64,000 nucleotides of DNA from Xylocopa sonorina (Eukaryota; Arthropoda; Insecta; Hymenoptera; Apidae), in contig NC_135205.1 in assembly GCF_050948175.1 (NCBI RefSeq), forward strand, positions 124,001 through 188,000, written 5' to 3'. Numbering within the stretch: the first letter of the stretch is position 1; the number at the start of each line of letters is the position of its first letter. Position numbers and translations under genes: made by a program. Below the pieces are notes generated by a model. It had not been told where the DNA came from, made no database searches, and worked only from the letters and a program-made list of their open reading frames with translations. Shown piece by piece: positions 25,251-37,850 of the stretch.

Positions 25251-25947
25251 CAGCAAGGAAGTGTGGCATTTACTTTCATTCGGAGTATGGACGAAGTATA
25301 CATAATACTTCGCAATGAATATTATATCTTATCATGAAACATCGAAGTAAGGTGCGATGTCGCATTTTAAGAAGCATTAGAACTCTAATGCTTCGATACG
25401 TAGACATCAGGAAATGTTATTTCCATGAAGGAAGTGTCGCACTTACATTAATTTGAAGTGTAGACGAGGAATACATAACACATCGCAATGAATAGTATAT
25501 CTTATCATGAAACATAGAAATGAGATGCGATATCGCGTTTTACGTAGAACTAGAACTCTATTGCTTCGATACGTAGACAGCTGCAAACGTTACTTCCTCG
25601 TAAGGAAGTGTCGCGTTTACATTCTTTTGAAGTGTATACGAGGTATACATGACACTTCGCAATGAATATTACAAATTATCATGAAACATAGAAATAGGAT
25701 GCCATGTCGCGTTTTAAGAAGAAATAGAACTCCCTTGCTTCGATACGTAGACATCTACAAACGCTATTTCCTAGTATGGAAGTGTCGCATTACATTCATT
25801 TGAAGTGAATACGAGGTATACATGATAGTTCGCAATGAATATTATATCTTAGCATGAAACATAGAAATGAGATGCGATATCGCATTTTCAGAAGCGTTGC
25901 AACTCTATTGCTTCGATACTTAAACATCTGGTAACGCTATTTCCTTG

Positions 25948-26041
25948 CAAAAAAGTGTGGCACTTACAATCTTTTGAAGTGCAGACGAGGTATTCAAGGA
26001 AGTGTGGAATTTTGAATCTTTTGAAGTGCAGACGATGTATT
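25948..26041 (-). repeat. 47-bp internal duplication in a satellite monomer (first of two neighbours)
   Basis: 25948-25994 and 25995-26041 are adjacent 47-bp copies running from CAAGGAAGTGTGG to GACGAGGTATT. The end points equal those at 26169-26262 and, inverted, at 1713-1805. Confidence 0.85.
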
Positions 26042-26168
26042 CATAACACTTCGCAATGAATGTTATATCTTATCTTGAAACATAGAACTGAGATGCGATA
26101 TCGCGTTCTAAGAAGCATTAGAACTCTATTGCTTCGTTACGTAGACATCTGGAAACGATATTTCCTAG

Positions 26169-26262
26169 CAAGGAAGTGTTGCATTTACAATCTCTTGATG
26201 TGCAGACGAGGTATACAAGGAAGTGTTGCATTTACAATCTTTTGAAGCGCAGACGAGGTATA
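26169..26262 (-). repeat. 47-bp internal duplication in a satellite monomer (second of two neighbours)
   Basis: 26169-26215 and 26216-26262 are adjacent 47-bp copies with four differences in 47. The two extended monomers are consecutive, spaced about 221 bp, so the extended unit itself has been tandemly copied. Confidence 0.85.
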
Positions 26263-29200
26263 CTTAACACATCGCAATGAATAATATATCGTATCATGAA
26301 ACATAGAAACGAGATGCGATATCGCGTTTCAAGAAACATTAGATCTCTATTGCTTTGATACGTACACATCTGGAAACGCCATTTCCTTGCAAGGAAGTGT
26401 GGCGTTTACATTCTTTTGATGTGTAAACGAGAGATACATAACACTTCGCAATGAGTATTATATCTTATCATGAAACCCAGAACTGCAAAGCGATATCGCG
26501 TTTCAAGTAGTATTAAAACTCTATTGCTTCGACACGTAGAAATCTGGACATGCATTTCCCGGCAAGGATATGTGGCATTTACATTCTTTTGAAGTGCAGA
26601 CGATGTATACATAACACTTCGCAATGAATATTATATATTATCATGACACATGGAACTGCGATGCGATGTCGCGTTTTAAGAAGCATTCGAACGCTATTGC
26701 TTCGATACGTAGATATCTGGAAACGCATTTCCCAGCAAGGAAATGTGGCATTTATATTCTTTTGAAGTGTAGACGAGGTATACATAACAATTCGCAGTAA
26801 ATAATATATGTTATCATGAAATATAGAAATGCAGTGCGATATGGCATTTTAAGAAGCAATAGGAATCTATTGCTTCGATACGTAGATACCTGGAAACGCT
26901 TTTCCTTGCAAGGATGAGTGGCATTTACATTCTTTTGAAGTGCAGACGAGGTATACATAGCACTTTGCAATGACTCCTATATCTCATCATGAAACACAAA
27001 ACTGAGATCTTATATCGCGTTTTAAGAAGCATTAGAACCCTATTGCTTCGATACGTAAAGATCTGCAAATGCTATTTCCTAATAAGGAAGAGTCGCATTT
27101 GCATTCTTTTGAAGTGAATACGAGGTGTACATAACACTCTACAATGAATATTATATCTTATCACGAAACATAGAAATGAAATGCGACATCTCGTTTTAAG
27201 TAGCATTAGAACTCTATTGCTACGATACGTAGACATCTGGAAACGCTATTTCCTAGCATGGAAGTGTCGCATTTACATTCTTTTGAAGTGAATACGAGGT
27301 ATACATGACACTTCGCAATGAATATTACATCTTATCATGAAACATAGAAGTGAGATGCGATATCGCGTTTTAAGAAGCATTAGAACTCTACTGCTACGAT
27401 ACGTAGTCATCTGCAAACAATATTTCATAGCAAGGAAGTGTGGCATTTACATTCTTTTGAAGTGAATACGAGCTATGCATAACAATCCACAATGAATATT
27501 ATATCTTATCACGGAACATAGAAATGAAATGCGACATCTCGTTTTAAGAAGCATAAGAACTCTATTGCTACGATACGTAGACATCTGCAAACGCTATTTT
27601 CTAGCATGGAAGTTTCGCATTTACATTCCATTGAAGTGAATATGAGGTATTCATGACACTTCGCAATGGATATTATATCTTATCATGAAACATAGAAGTG
27701 AGATGCGATATCGCGTTTTAGGAAGCATTAGAACTCTATTGATACGATACGTAGACGTCTGCAAACGCTATTTCCTAGCAAGGAAGTGTCGCATTTACAT
27801 TCTTTTGAAGTGCATACGAGGTATACATGAAACCTCGCAATGAATATTATATCTTACCATGAAACATAGAGGTGAGATACGATATCGCGTTCTAAGAAGC
27901 ATTAGAACTCCATTGCTACGATACGTAGACATGTGCAAACAATATTTCATGGCATGGAAGGGTCGCACTTACATTCTTATGAAGTGAATACGAGGTATAC
28001 ATAACACTCCATAATGAATATTATATCTTATCATGAATCATTGCAGTGAGATGCGATATCGCGTTTTAAGAAGCATTAGAACTCTATTGCTACGATACGT
28101 AGACATCTGCAAACGCTATTTCCTAGCATGGAAGTGTCGCATTTACAATCTTCTGAAGTGAATACGAGGTGTAAATGACACTTCGCAATGAATATTATAT
28201 CTTATCATGTAACATAGAAGTGAGACGCGATATCGCGTTTTAGGAAGCATTAGAACGCAATTGCTACGATACGTAGACATCTGCAAACAATATTTCCTAG
28301 CAAGGAAGTGCCGTATTTACATTCTTTTGAAGTGAATACGAGGTATACATAACATTCCACCATGAATATTATATCTTATTACGAAACATAGAAATGAAAT
28401 ACGATTTCTCACTTTAGGAAGCATTAGAACTCTATTGCTACGATACGTAGACATCTGCAAACGCTATTTCCTAGCATGGAAGTGTCGCATTTTCATTCTT
28501 TTGAAACGAATACGAGGTGCAAATGACACTTCGCAATGATTATTATATCTTATCATGAAACATAGAAGTGAGACGCGATATCGCGTTTTAGGAAGCATTA
28601 GAACGCTATTGCTACGATACGTAGACATCTGCAAACAATATTTCCTAGCAAGGAAGTGCCGTATTTACATTCTTTTGAAGTTAGTACGAGGCATACATGA
28701 CACTTCGCAATGAATATTGTATCTTATCTCGAAACATAGCAGTGAGATGCGATATCGCGTTTTAAGAAGCATTAGAACTCTATTGCTAATATACGTAGAT
28801 ATCTGCAAACGTTATTTCCTAGCAAGGAAGAGTCGCATTTACATTCTTTTGAAATGAATACGAGGTATACATGACACTTCGCAATGAATATTATATCTTA
28901 TCACGAAACATAGAAATGAGATTCGATATCCTGATTTAAGAAGCCCTAGAACACCATTGCTACGATACGTAGACATCTGCTAACAATATTTCCTAGCAAA
29001 GAAGTGTCGCACTTACATCCTTTTGAAGTGATTACGAGGTATACATAACACTCCAAAATGAATATTATATATTATCACGAAACATAGAAATGAAATGCGA
29101 CATCTCGTTTTAAGAAGCATTAGAACTCTATTGCTACGATACGTAGACATCTGCAAACGCTATTTCCTGGCATGGAAGTGTCGCATTTACGTTCTTCTGA

Positions 29201-32200
29201 AGTGATAACGAGGTATACATGACATTTCGCAATGACTATTATATCTTATCATGAAGAATAGAAGTGCGATGCGATATCGTGTTCTAAGAAGCATTAGAAA
29301 TCTATTGCTATGATACGTAGACATCTGCAAACGCTATTTCCTGGCATAGAAGTGTCGCCTTTACCTTCTTTTGAAGTGAATACGAGGTATACATAACATT
29401 ACACAATGAATATTGTATCTTATCACGAAACATAGAAATGAAATGCGACATCTCGTTTTAAGTAGCATTGGATCTCTATTGCTACGATACGTAGACATCT
29501 GCAAACGGTATTTCCTAGCATGGAAGTGTCGCATTTACATTCATTTGAAGTGTATGCAAGGTATACATGACACGTCGAAATGAATATTATATCTTATCAT
29601 GCAACATAGAAATGAGATGCGATATCGCGTTTTGAGAAGCATTAGAACTCTACTGCTACGATATGTAGACATCTGCAAACGCTACTTCCTAGCAAGGAAG
29701 TGTCGCATTTACATTCATTTGAAGTGTATGCGAGGTATACATAACATTCCGCAATGAACATTATATCTTACCATGAAACATAGAAATGAGATGCGATATC
29801 GCGAATTAAGAAGCATTAGAGCTCTATTGCTTCGATACCCAGACATCTGCAAACGCTATCTCCTAGCAAGGAAGTGTCGCCTTGACATTCATTTGAAGTG
29901 TATGCGAGGTATACATGACGCTTCGCAATTAATATTATATCTTACCATGAAACATAGAAATGAGATGCGACAACGTGCTTGAGAAGCATTAGAACTATAT
30001 TGCTACGATACTGTGACATCTGCAAACACTATTTCCTAGCAAGGAAGTGTCGCACTTACATTCATTCGAAGTGTATGCGAAATAAACATACCACGTCGCA
30101 ATGAGTATTATATCTTATCATGAAACATAGAATTGAAATGCGATATCGCCATTTGAGAAGCATTAGAACTCTACTGCTACGATACGTTGACATCTGCAAA
30201 CGCTATTTCCTAGCAAGGAAGTGTCGCACTTACATTCATTTGTAGTGTATGCGAGGTATACATAACACGTCGCAGTGAATATTAAAACTTATCATGAAAC
30301 ATAGATGTGAAATGCGATATCGCGATTTAAGAAGCATTAGAACTGTATTGCTTCGATACGCAGACATATGCAAACACTATTTCCTAGGAAGGATGTGTCG
30401 CATTTACATTCTTCTTATGTGTAGACGAGATACACTTAACCTTCCTGAGTGAATATCATATCTTATCATGCAGCATAAAAGTGAGATGCGATGTTTCGTT
30501 TGAAGAAGCATTAGAACCATAATGCTTCAATACGTAGGCATCTGCAAACGCTATTTCCTAGCATGGAAGTGCCGCATTTACATTCTTTTGAAGATAATAC
30601 GAGGTATACATAACACTTCGCAATGAATATTATATCTTATCTCGAAACATAGAAGTGAGATGCGATATCGCGATTCAAGAAGCACTAGATCTCTATTGCT
30701 ACGATGCGTAGACATCTGCAAGTGTTATTTCCTATCAAGGAAGTGTCGCATTTACCTTCTTTTGAAGTGAATACGAGGTATACATAACACTCCACAATCA
30801 ATATTACATCTTATCACGAAACATAGAAATGAAATCCGACATCTCGTTTTAAGTAGCATTGGATCTCTATTGCTACGATACGTAGACATCTGCAAACGCT
30901 ATTTCCTAGCATGGAAGTGTCGCATTTACATTCATTTGAAATGAATACGAGGTATACATGACACTTCGCAATGAATATTATACCTTATCTCGGAACATAG
31001 AAGTGAGATGCGATATCTTGTTTTAAGAAGCGATAGAACTCTATTGCTTCGACACGTAGACATCTGCAAATGCCATTTACATCAAGGGATAGTCGCATTT
31101 ACATTCACTTGAAGTGTATGCGAGGTATACATGTCACTTCGCAATGAATATTATATCTTATCATGAAACATAGAAATGAGGTACGATATCGCGATTTAAC
31201 AAGCATTAGAACTCCATTGCTACGATACGTAGAAATCTTCAAACGCTATTTCCTAGATGGAAATGTTGCATTTACATTCATTTGTAGTGTATGCGGGATA
31301 TACATGACACTTCGCAGTGAATATTGTACCTTATAATGATACATAGTAGTGAGATGCGATATAGCTCTTTAAGAAGGATTAGAACTCTATTGCTTCGATA
31401 CGTAGACATCTGCAAACACTATTTCCTAGAAGGAAATGTCGCATTTACATTCATTTGAAGTGTATGCGAGGTATACACGACACTTCGGAATGAATATTAT
31501 ATCTTATCATGAAACAAAGTAATGAGATGCGACATCTCGTTTTAAGAAGTATTAGAACTCTATTCTTTCGATGCGTGGCCATCTGGAAACGCTATTTCCT
31601 AGCAAGGAAGTGCCGCATTTATATTCTTTTGAAGTGAATACGAGGTATACATGACACTTCCCAACGCATATCAAATCTTATCATGAAACATAGAAGTGAG
31701 ATGCGACTTCTCATTTTAAGAAGCATTAGAACTCTATTGCTACGATACGTAGACATCTGCAAATGCTATTTCCTAGCATGGAAGTGCCGCATTTACATTC
31801 ATTTGAAGTGAATACGAGGTATATATAACACTTTGCAATGAATATTATATCTTATCATGAAACATGGGAATGAAATGCGATATCGCGATTTACGAAGCAT
31901 TAGGACTCTATTGCTCCGATACGTAGACATCTGCAATCGCTACTTCCAAGCAACAAAGTGTTGCATTTACATTTTTTTCAAGTGAATGCGAGGTATACAT
32001 AACATTCCACAATGAATATTATATCCTATCATGAAGTATAGAAATGAGATGCGATATCGCGTTTAATGAAGCATTAGAACTCCATTGCTTCGATACGTAG
32101 ACTTCTGGAAGCGCTATTTCCTAGCATGGAAGTGTCGTGTTTACATTCTTTTGAACTGAATACGAGGCATACATAACACTGCACAATGAATATTACATCT

Positions 32201-33508
32201 TATCATGAAGCATAGAAATGAGATGCGATATCGCGTTTTAAGAAGCATTGGAACCCTAGTGCTATGATTTGTAGATGTCTGCAAACGCTATTTCGTAGCA
32301 AGGAAGTGTCGCATTTACATTCATTTGAAGTGGAAGCGAGGTATACATGACACTTCGCAATGAATATTATATCTTATCATGAAACATAGAAATGAGAAAC
32401 GATATCGTGATTTAAAATGCATTAGAACTCTATTGCTACGATACGTAGACATCTGCAAACGCTATTTGCTAGCATGGAAGTGTCGCATTTACATTCTTGT
32501 GTAGTGAAATCGAGGTATACATGACACTTCGCAATGTATATTATATCTTATCATGAAACATAGGAATGAGATGCGATATCGCATCTTAAGAAGCATTAGA
32601 AATCTATAGCTACGATACGTAGACATCTGCAATCGCTATTTCCTAGCTAGGAAGTGTCGCATTTACATCCTTTTGAAGTGAATACGAAGTATACATAATA
32701 CTTCGCAATGAATATTATATCTTATCATGAAACATAGAAATGAGATGCGACATCTCGTTTTAAGAAGCATTAGAACTCTATTGCTACGATACGTAGACAT
32801 CTGCAAACGCTATTTCCTAGCATGGAAGTGTCGCATTTACATTCTTTTGAAGTGAATACGAGGTATACATAACACTCGACAATGAATATTATATCTTATC
32901 ACGAAACATAGAAATGAAATGCTACATCTCGTTTTAAGAAGCATTAGAACTCTAATGCTACGATTCGTAGAAATCTGCAAACGCTATTTGCTAGCATGGA
33001 AGTGTCGCATTTACATTCTTGTGTAGTGAATACGAGATATACATGACACTTCGCAATGAATATTATATCTTATCATGAAACATAGGAATGTGTTGCGATA
33101 TCGCGTTTTGAGAAGCATTAGAGCTCTATTGCTACGATACGTAGACATCTGGAAACGTAATTTCCTAGAAAGGAAGTGTCGCATTTACATTCTCTTGAGA
33201 GGAATACGATGTATACATGACACTTCGCAATGAATATTATATCTTATGATGAAACATAGACATGAGATGCGATACGGCGGTTCAAGAAGCATTAGAACTC
33301 TATTTCTTCGATACGTAGATATCTGCAAACCTCATTTCCTGGCAAGGAAGTGTCGCATTTACATTCTTTTGAAGTGAATACGAGGTGTCACGTCCGGCGA
33401 AACTATTTTCCGTTGCTCCGGAGGCTTTACGACACAAGTCTATTTTTCGGTAATTCGGTCCGCGGGAACGCGTTAAGACCGGGTTCGACAATTTCTGCAG
33501 ACGCGACA

Positions 33509-33910
33509 CTAGCGAAAACACTCGCGATAATAAGGGAATGACCCTACCTTTCGATGACTTCTCTCTCGATTTGTACGTAGAAACGGCGTGGAGGATCGTT
33601 CGCTGGGATCGTATCGGATTTCTTTCTGTTGGCTGCTACGGAAATCTCGATCAGTTGCCAGCGAAGAGGAGGACGGCGGTCGGAATTCAGCGATGATGCT
33701 GAATGTGGCAGAATCGTCGTGATGCGTCGTGGTGTCTGGATCGGAAGCGTCGGCGGTCGCTTCGGAAAGCGGCGTCTGGGCTGATGCGTAGGCAGGTCGT
33801 TGGTATACGAGGACTCTCGGAACGCCCTCCAAATATTCACGCACAAGTGATCGTATGAAAATCTTCCTACTTGCACGTCGCGTTCTTCGCAAACCGGAAG
33901 CACGATTCAT
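33509..33910 (-). other. Conserved open frame in E1 (133 codons), coding status doubtful
   Basis: An uninterrupted frame starts MNRASGLRRTRRASRK and ends SFPYYRECFR. It is basic, serine- and arginine-rich, with no domain I recognise. The partner copy at 54516-54917 keeps the whole frame with about 14 amino-acid changes and no stop or frameshift. On the plus strand E2 also has overlapping frames, and the region is GC-rich, which favours chance open frames. If the element is a retroelement this could be a gag-like remnant, but no zinc knuckle is seen. Confidence 0.25.
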
Positions 33911-34412
33911 TCACCAGGTTTTTCTGTACTTTCGAGTAAGATCTGAAGGATAGGCGGCGGTCTCAACGTCACAAAGCCGATTTCTATACTCCTTCAATTT
34001 GATGAAGAGCAACCCCAGTTGTATGGAACAACCCGTGGAAGAATTCGTAGTTAAATGTAATGTTAAAAGTAGAACTAGTATTGTAAACACTTGATAGAAT
34101 TAATGGATGTGGAAATAGTAGACTTGGTAAAAGAACTTGTACTTGGATATAGTAAAAGTAAAAATAAAATATATTCTAGGTTTAAAGTATACAAGAACTG
34201 GAATTATTATAAGACTAAGGCTAAGTTAAAATGGAAATAAATATACGTTGCCTGAACCCTACATTGAGGTGGCTAACGATCTAGAACTAGAGGTTTCGAC
34301 TCCTCGGTAGGAGATCTCGCGTCAGAGTGTGTGCACTGGAGACGCGTCTCTGACCTCCTCAGTTCGCGGGGCGCTACGGTCGCGGACGCTCGTGGTAGGG
34401 AGATTGCGGTCC

Positions 34413-34473
34413 CGCGAGTGGGGGACTCGCGTCTCGAAGCGGAGAGCGCGCGGTCTAGCGAGTGGGGACTCGC
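34413..34473. repeat. Pair of GC-rich hairpins in E1
   Basis: CGCGAGT-GGGGG-ACTCGCG (34413-34431) is a perfect 7-bp stem. GCGAGT-GGGG-ACTCGC (34458-34473) is a second copy with a 6-bp stem. In E2 the first hairpin is intact (near 55420-55438), whereas the second stem is broken (ACTAGC for ACTCGC). Confidence 0.7.
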
Positions 34474-34720
34474 GGCTCGTGGTGGGGCTAGCGGCGCATG
34501 CCGCTGCCCGGACGCATCTTACTTACTATAACTTAGATCGAGGAATTCTTATATATGCGTCATGATATGGTATGTATGTCCTAGCTTAGAAGTAATATAT
34601 AGGGTCTAGCAGATCCGGTTCCCGGAATTGGAAAAGACCCCATTCAGGTGATGGGCTGCGGCTACGTCTTCCTGCAGGACGAATCCTCGGTGCGAGGGAG
34701 ATAGGGCTGCCCGTCCTTGG

Positions 34721-34822
34721 TGCGGGCGAGACAGGTATACTCGGTGGTGCGAGTGAGACACTGGTGCCCGGTACGAGCGAGACAGGTATACTCCGCGGCG
34801 CGACTGAGGCAGCGGAACTCGG
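34721..34822. repeat. 51-bp tandem repeat in E1 (two copies; one in E2)
   Basis: GAGACAGGTATACTC recurs 51 bp apart, at about 34728 and 34779, within a motif that also repeats GGTGCGAGTGAGACA-type segments. In E2 only one copy remains, near 55735-55785, which accounts for most of the length difference between the two elements. Confidence 0.7.
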
Positions 34823-34921
34823 TGTGAGTGAGCGCGCGCACGAACACTTCCAGTTGCTGGTTCTGCAGGCGAGTTTGGCTGGTTGCATGCGTCCAGGGGT
34901 TGATGCTGGGGGGTGCAAGGA

Positions 34922-37391
34922 GGTTCCTTTCTAGGAAATAACGTTCCCAGATATCTCTGTATCGAAGCTATAGAGTACTAATTCCCCTTAAAACGCATTT
35001 TAATTCACATTTTGGACATTTCCTTTCCAGGAGATAGCGTTTGCAGATGTCTACGTATCGTAGCAATAGAGCTCTAATGCTTCTTAAATCCCGATATCGC
35101 ATTTCATTACTATGTTTCATTGATAGGGTACAATATTCATTGTGGAGTGTTATGTATACCTCGTATTCACTCAAAAAGAATGTAAAGGCGACACATCCTT
35201 CCTATTAAATAGCGTTTGTAGATGTCTCCGTATCGACGAAGTAGAATTGTAATGTTTCTTAAATCCCGATATCGCATTTCATTCCTGTGTTTCGTGATAG
35301 GGTATAATATTCATTGCGAAGTGTCATGTATACCTCGTATTTACTTCAAATGAATGTAAATGCGACACTTCCTTGCTAGGAAATAGCGTTTGCAGATGTC
35401 TCCGTATCGAAGCAGTAGAGTTCTGGTGCTTCTTAAATCCGATATCTCATTTCATTACTATGTTTCGTAATAGGGTATTTTATTCATTGTGGAGTGTTAT
35501 GTATACCTCGTATTCACTTCAAAAGAATGTAAATGCGACTATTCCCTACTAGGAAATAGAGCTTGCAGATGTCTCTTCATTGATAGGGTATAATATTCAT
35601 TGTGGAGTGTTATGTATTCCTCGTATTCACTTAAAAAGAATGTAAAGGCGACACATCCTTCCTATTAAATAGCGCTTGTAGATGTCTCCGTATCGAGGAA
35701 GTAGAGTTGTAATGCTTCTTAAATCCCGATATCGCATTTCATTCCTGTGTTTCGTGATAGGGTATAATATTCATTGCGAAGTGTCATGTATACCTCGTAT
35801 TCCGTTCAAAAGAATGTAAATGCGACACTTCCATTATAGGAAATTGCGTTTGCAGATATCTTCGTATCGCAGCAATAGAGTTCTAATGCTTCTTAAATCG
35901 CAATATCGCATCTCATTTCTATGTTTCATGATAAGATATTGTATCCACTGCGAAGTGTCATGCATAGCTCGTACTCACTTCAAAAGAATGTAAATACGAC
36001 ACTTCCTTGCATGGAAATAGCGGTTGCAGATATCTAAGTATCGAGGCAATAGGGTTCTAATGCATCTTAGAACGCGATATCGCATCTCATTTATATGTTT
36101 CATGATAAGATATAATATCATTCCGATGTGTCATGTATAGCTCGTATTCACTTCAAAAGAATGTAAATGCGACACTTCCTTGCTAGGAAATAGCGTTTCC
36201 AGATGTCTACGTATTGTAGCAATAGAGTTCTAATGCTTCTCAAAACGCGATATCGCAACCCATTCCTATGTTTCATGATAAGACATAATATTCATTGCGA
36301 AGTGTCATGTATATCTCGTATTTACTTCAAAAGAATGTAAATGCGAAACATCCATGCTAATAAATAGCGTTTGCAGATGTCTACGTATCGTAGCAATAGA
36401 GTTCTAATGCTTCTTAAAATGAGAAGTCGAATTACATTTCTATGTTTTGTAATAAGATATAATATTCATCACGAAGTGTCATGTATACCTCGTATTCACT
36501 TTAAAAGAATGTAAATGCGACACTTGCATTCTAGGAGATAGCGTTTGCAGATGTTTACGTATCGTAGCAATAGAGTTCTAATGCTACATAAAACGAGATA
36601 TCCCATTTCATTTCTATGTTTCGTGATAACATATAATATTCATTGTGGTGTGTTATGTATACCTCGTATTCACTTCAAAAGAATGTAAGTGCGACACTTC
36701 CTTGCTAGGAGATAACATTTGCAGATGTCTACGCATCGTAGCAATAGATTTCTAGTGCTTCTTAGATCGCGATATCTCATTTCACTTCTATGTTTCGTGA
36801 TAAGATATAATATTCATTGTGGAGTGTTATGTATACTTCGTATTCACTTCAAAAGAATGTAAATGCGACACTTCCTTGCTAGGAAATATTGTTTGCAGAT
36901 GTCTGCGTATCGTAGCAATAGAGATCTAATGCTTCTTAAAACGCGATATCGCATCACACTTCTATGTTTCATGATAAGATGTAATATTCATTGCGAAGTG
37001 TCGTGCATACCTTGTCTACACGCCAGAAGAACGTAAACGCCACACTTCCTTGCTAGGAATTGGCATTTGCAGATCTCCACGTATCGAAGCAATAGGGTTC
37101 AAATGCATCTTAAAACGAGATGTCGCATCTCATTCCTATGTTTCATGATAAGATATAATATTCATTGTGGAGTGTTATGTATACTTCGTATTCACTTCAA
37201 AAGAATGTAAATGCGACACTTCCATGCTAGGAAATATTGTTTTCAGATGTCTACGTATCGTAGCAATAGATTTCTAATGCTTCTTAAAACGCAATATCGC
37301 ATCTCACTTCTATGTTTCATGATAAGATATAATATTCATTGCGAAGTGTCGTGTATACCTCGCATACACTTCTAATGAATGCAAATGCGAC
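34922..37391 (+). repeat. Satellite array block F3 (forward orientation)
   Basis: About fourteen forward monomers. The first is truncated just after the element (AGGAAATAACGTTCCCAG ... ACGCATTTTAATTCAC, then a jump to CATTTCCTTTCCAGG). One monomer at about 35575 lacks ~65 bp: GATGTCT is joined directly to CTTCATTGATAGGG. The early monomers share TTAAATCCCGATATCGC and GATAGGGTATAATATTC. No genes. Confidence 0.95.
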
Positions 37392-37400
37392 ATAGCGATA
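37388..37400. other. Orientation switch F3 to R3
   Basis: Forward sequence ends AATGCGACA at 37391, and the reverse block starts with the divergent edge monomers (GCGATAATGCGGTGC, from 37395). An array edge like the one at 9.5 kb has thus been joined to a forward array. Confidence 0.85.
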
Positions 37401-37850
37401 ATGCGGTGCATGAAGCATGACAAATTAAATGCTTCGGCACCTGGACATCTATAAATGCTATCCCCGGGCAAGAAAGTGTAGGGTTCACACTCAATTCATG
37501 TGCAGAAGCAGATAAACATAACGCGATGCTATGAATATTACGTCTTATCACGAAATATAGAAGTAAGATGCGTTTTACGAAGCATTAGAACTCTATTGCT
37601 TCTAAACCTTCAGATATAGAAACGAAATTCCGTAGCAAGGAAGTGATGCATTTACAATCATTTGAAGTGTAGAGGAGATATACATAACGCGTTGCATTGA
37701 AATTACATCTTATCATGTGACTTAGAACTGATATGCGATATCGCGTTTTATAAAGAGTTAGAAATCTATTGCTTCGATGCGTAGACATCTGGAAACGTAT
37801 TTCCTAGCAAGGAAGTGTGGCATTTACATTCTTTTGAAGTGTAGGCGAGG
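37395..37850 (-). repeat. Second copy of the divergent edge monomers
   Basis: Carries the same private variants as 9526-9990, including GCATGACAAATTAAATGC, GGGCAAGAAAGTGTAGGG and TTCAGATATAGAAACG. Identity is about 93-95% by eye, well above what random monomers share. Confidence 0.85.

Larger units (their letters stand above)
25240..33385 (-). repeat. Satellite array block R2 (reverse orientation)
   Basis: Reverse 174-bp monomers. Type-A units occupy roughly 25240-27050 (AGTGTAGACGAGG or AGTGCAGACGAGG) and type-B units the rest, repeating the A-then-B order of R1. Short open frames at 26060-26245, 26406-26970 and 29773-29982 are frames of the monomer, not genes. The block ends at GAATACGAGG, where element E1 begins. 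Confidence 0.95.
33386..34922. mobile_element. Non-satellite element, copy E1, at an R-to-F switch
   Basis: A ~1.54-kb sequence unrelated to the satellite, about 95% identical by eye to 54393-55893 in the same orientation. It starts TGTCACGTCCGG after GAATACGAGG. Parts in order: a 588-bp segment bounded by TGTCACG (33386) and CGTCACA (33973), which are short inverted ends; an AT-rich stretch to about 34250; a GC-rich part with strong hairpins; a TATA-like CATATATAAG on the minus strand near 34550; and a GC-rich end with a 51-bp tandem repeat. The TG...CA bounded block could be an LTR, but I find no primer-binding site or polypurine tract. The class is unresolved. A possible 5-bp duplication CGAGG/CAAGG flanks it, but the flanking satellite has opposite orientations. 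Confidence 0.7.

Noticed and set aside
34262..34310. tRNA-derived SINE or polymerase III promoter in the E1 element
   Set aside because: GTTTCGACTCC is close to a B box and TGGCTAAC to an A box, but they are too near each other and no tRNA fold can be made; the nearby CTCCT-CGGT-AGGAG hairpin explains part of the likeness.
34586..34918. 110-codon proline/serine-rich minus-strand frame in E1 as a protein
   Set aside because: The frame is produced by the GC-rich 51-bp repeat and differs in length from that in E2 (93 codons) because of repeat loss; no domain is visible.
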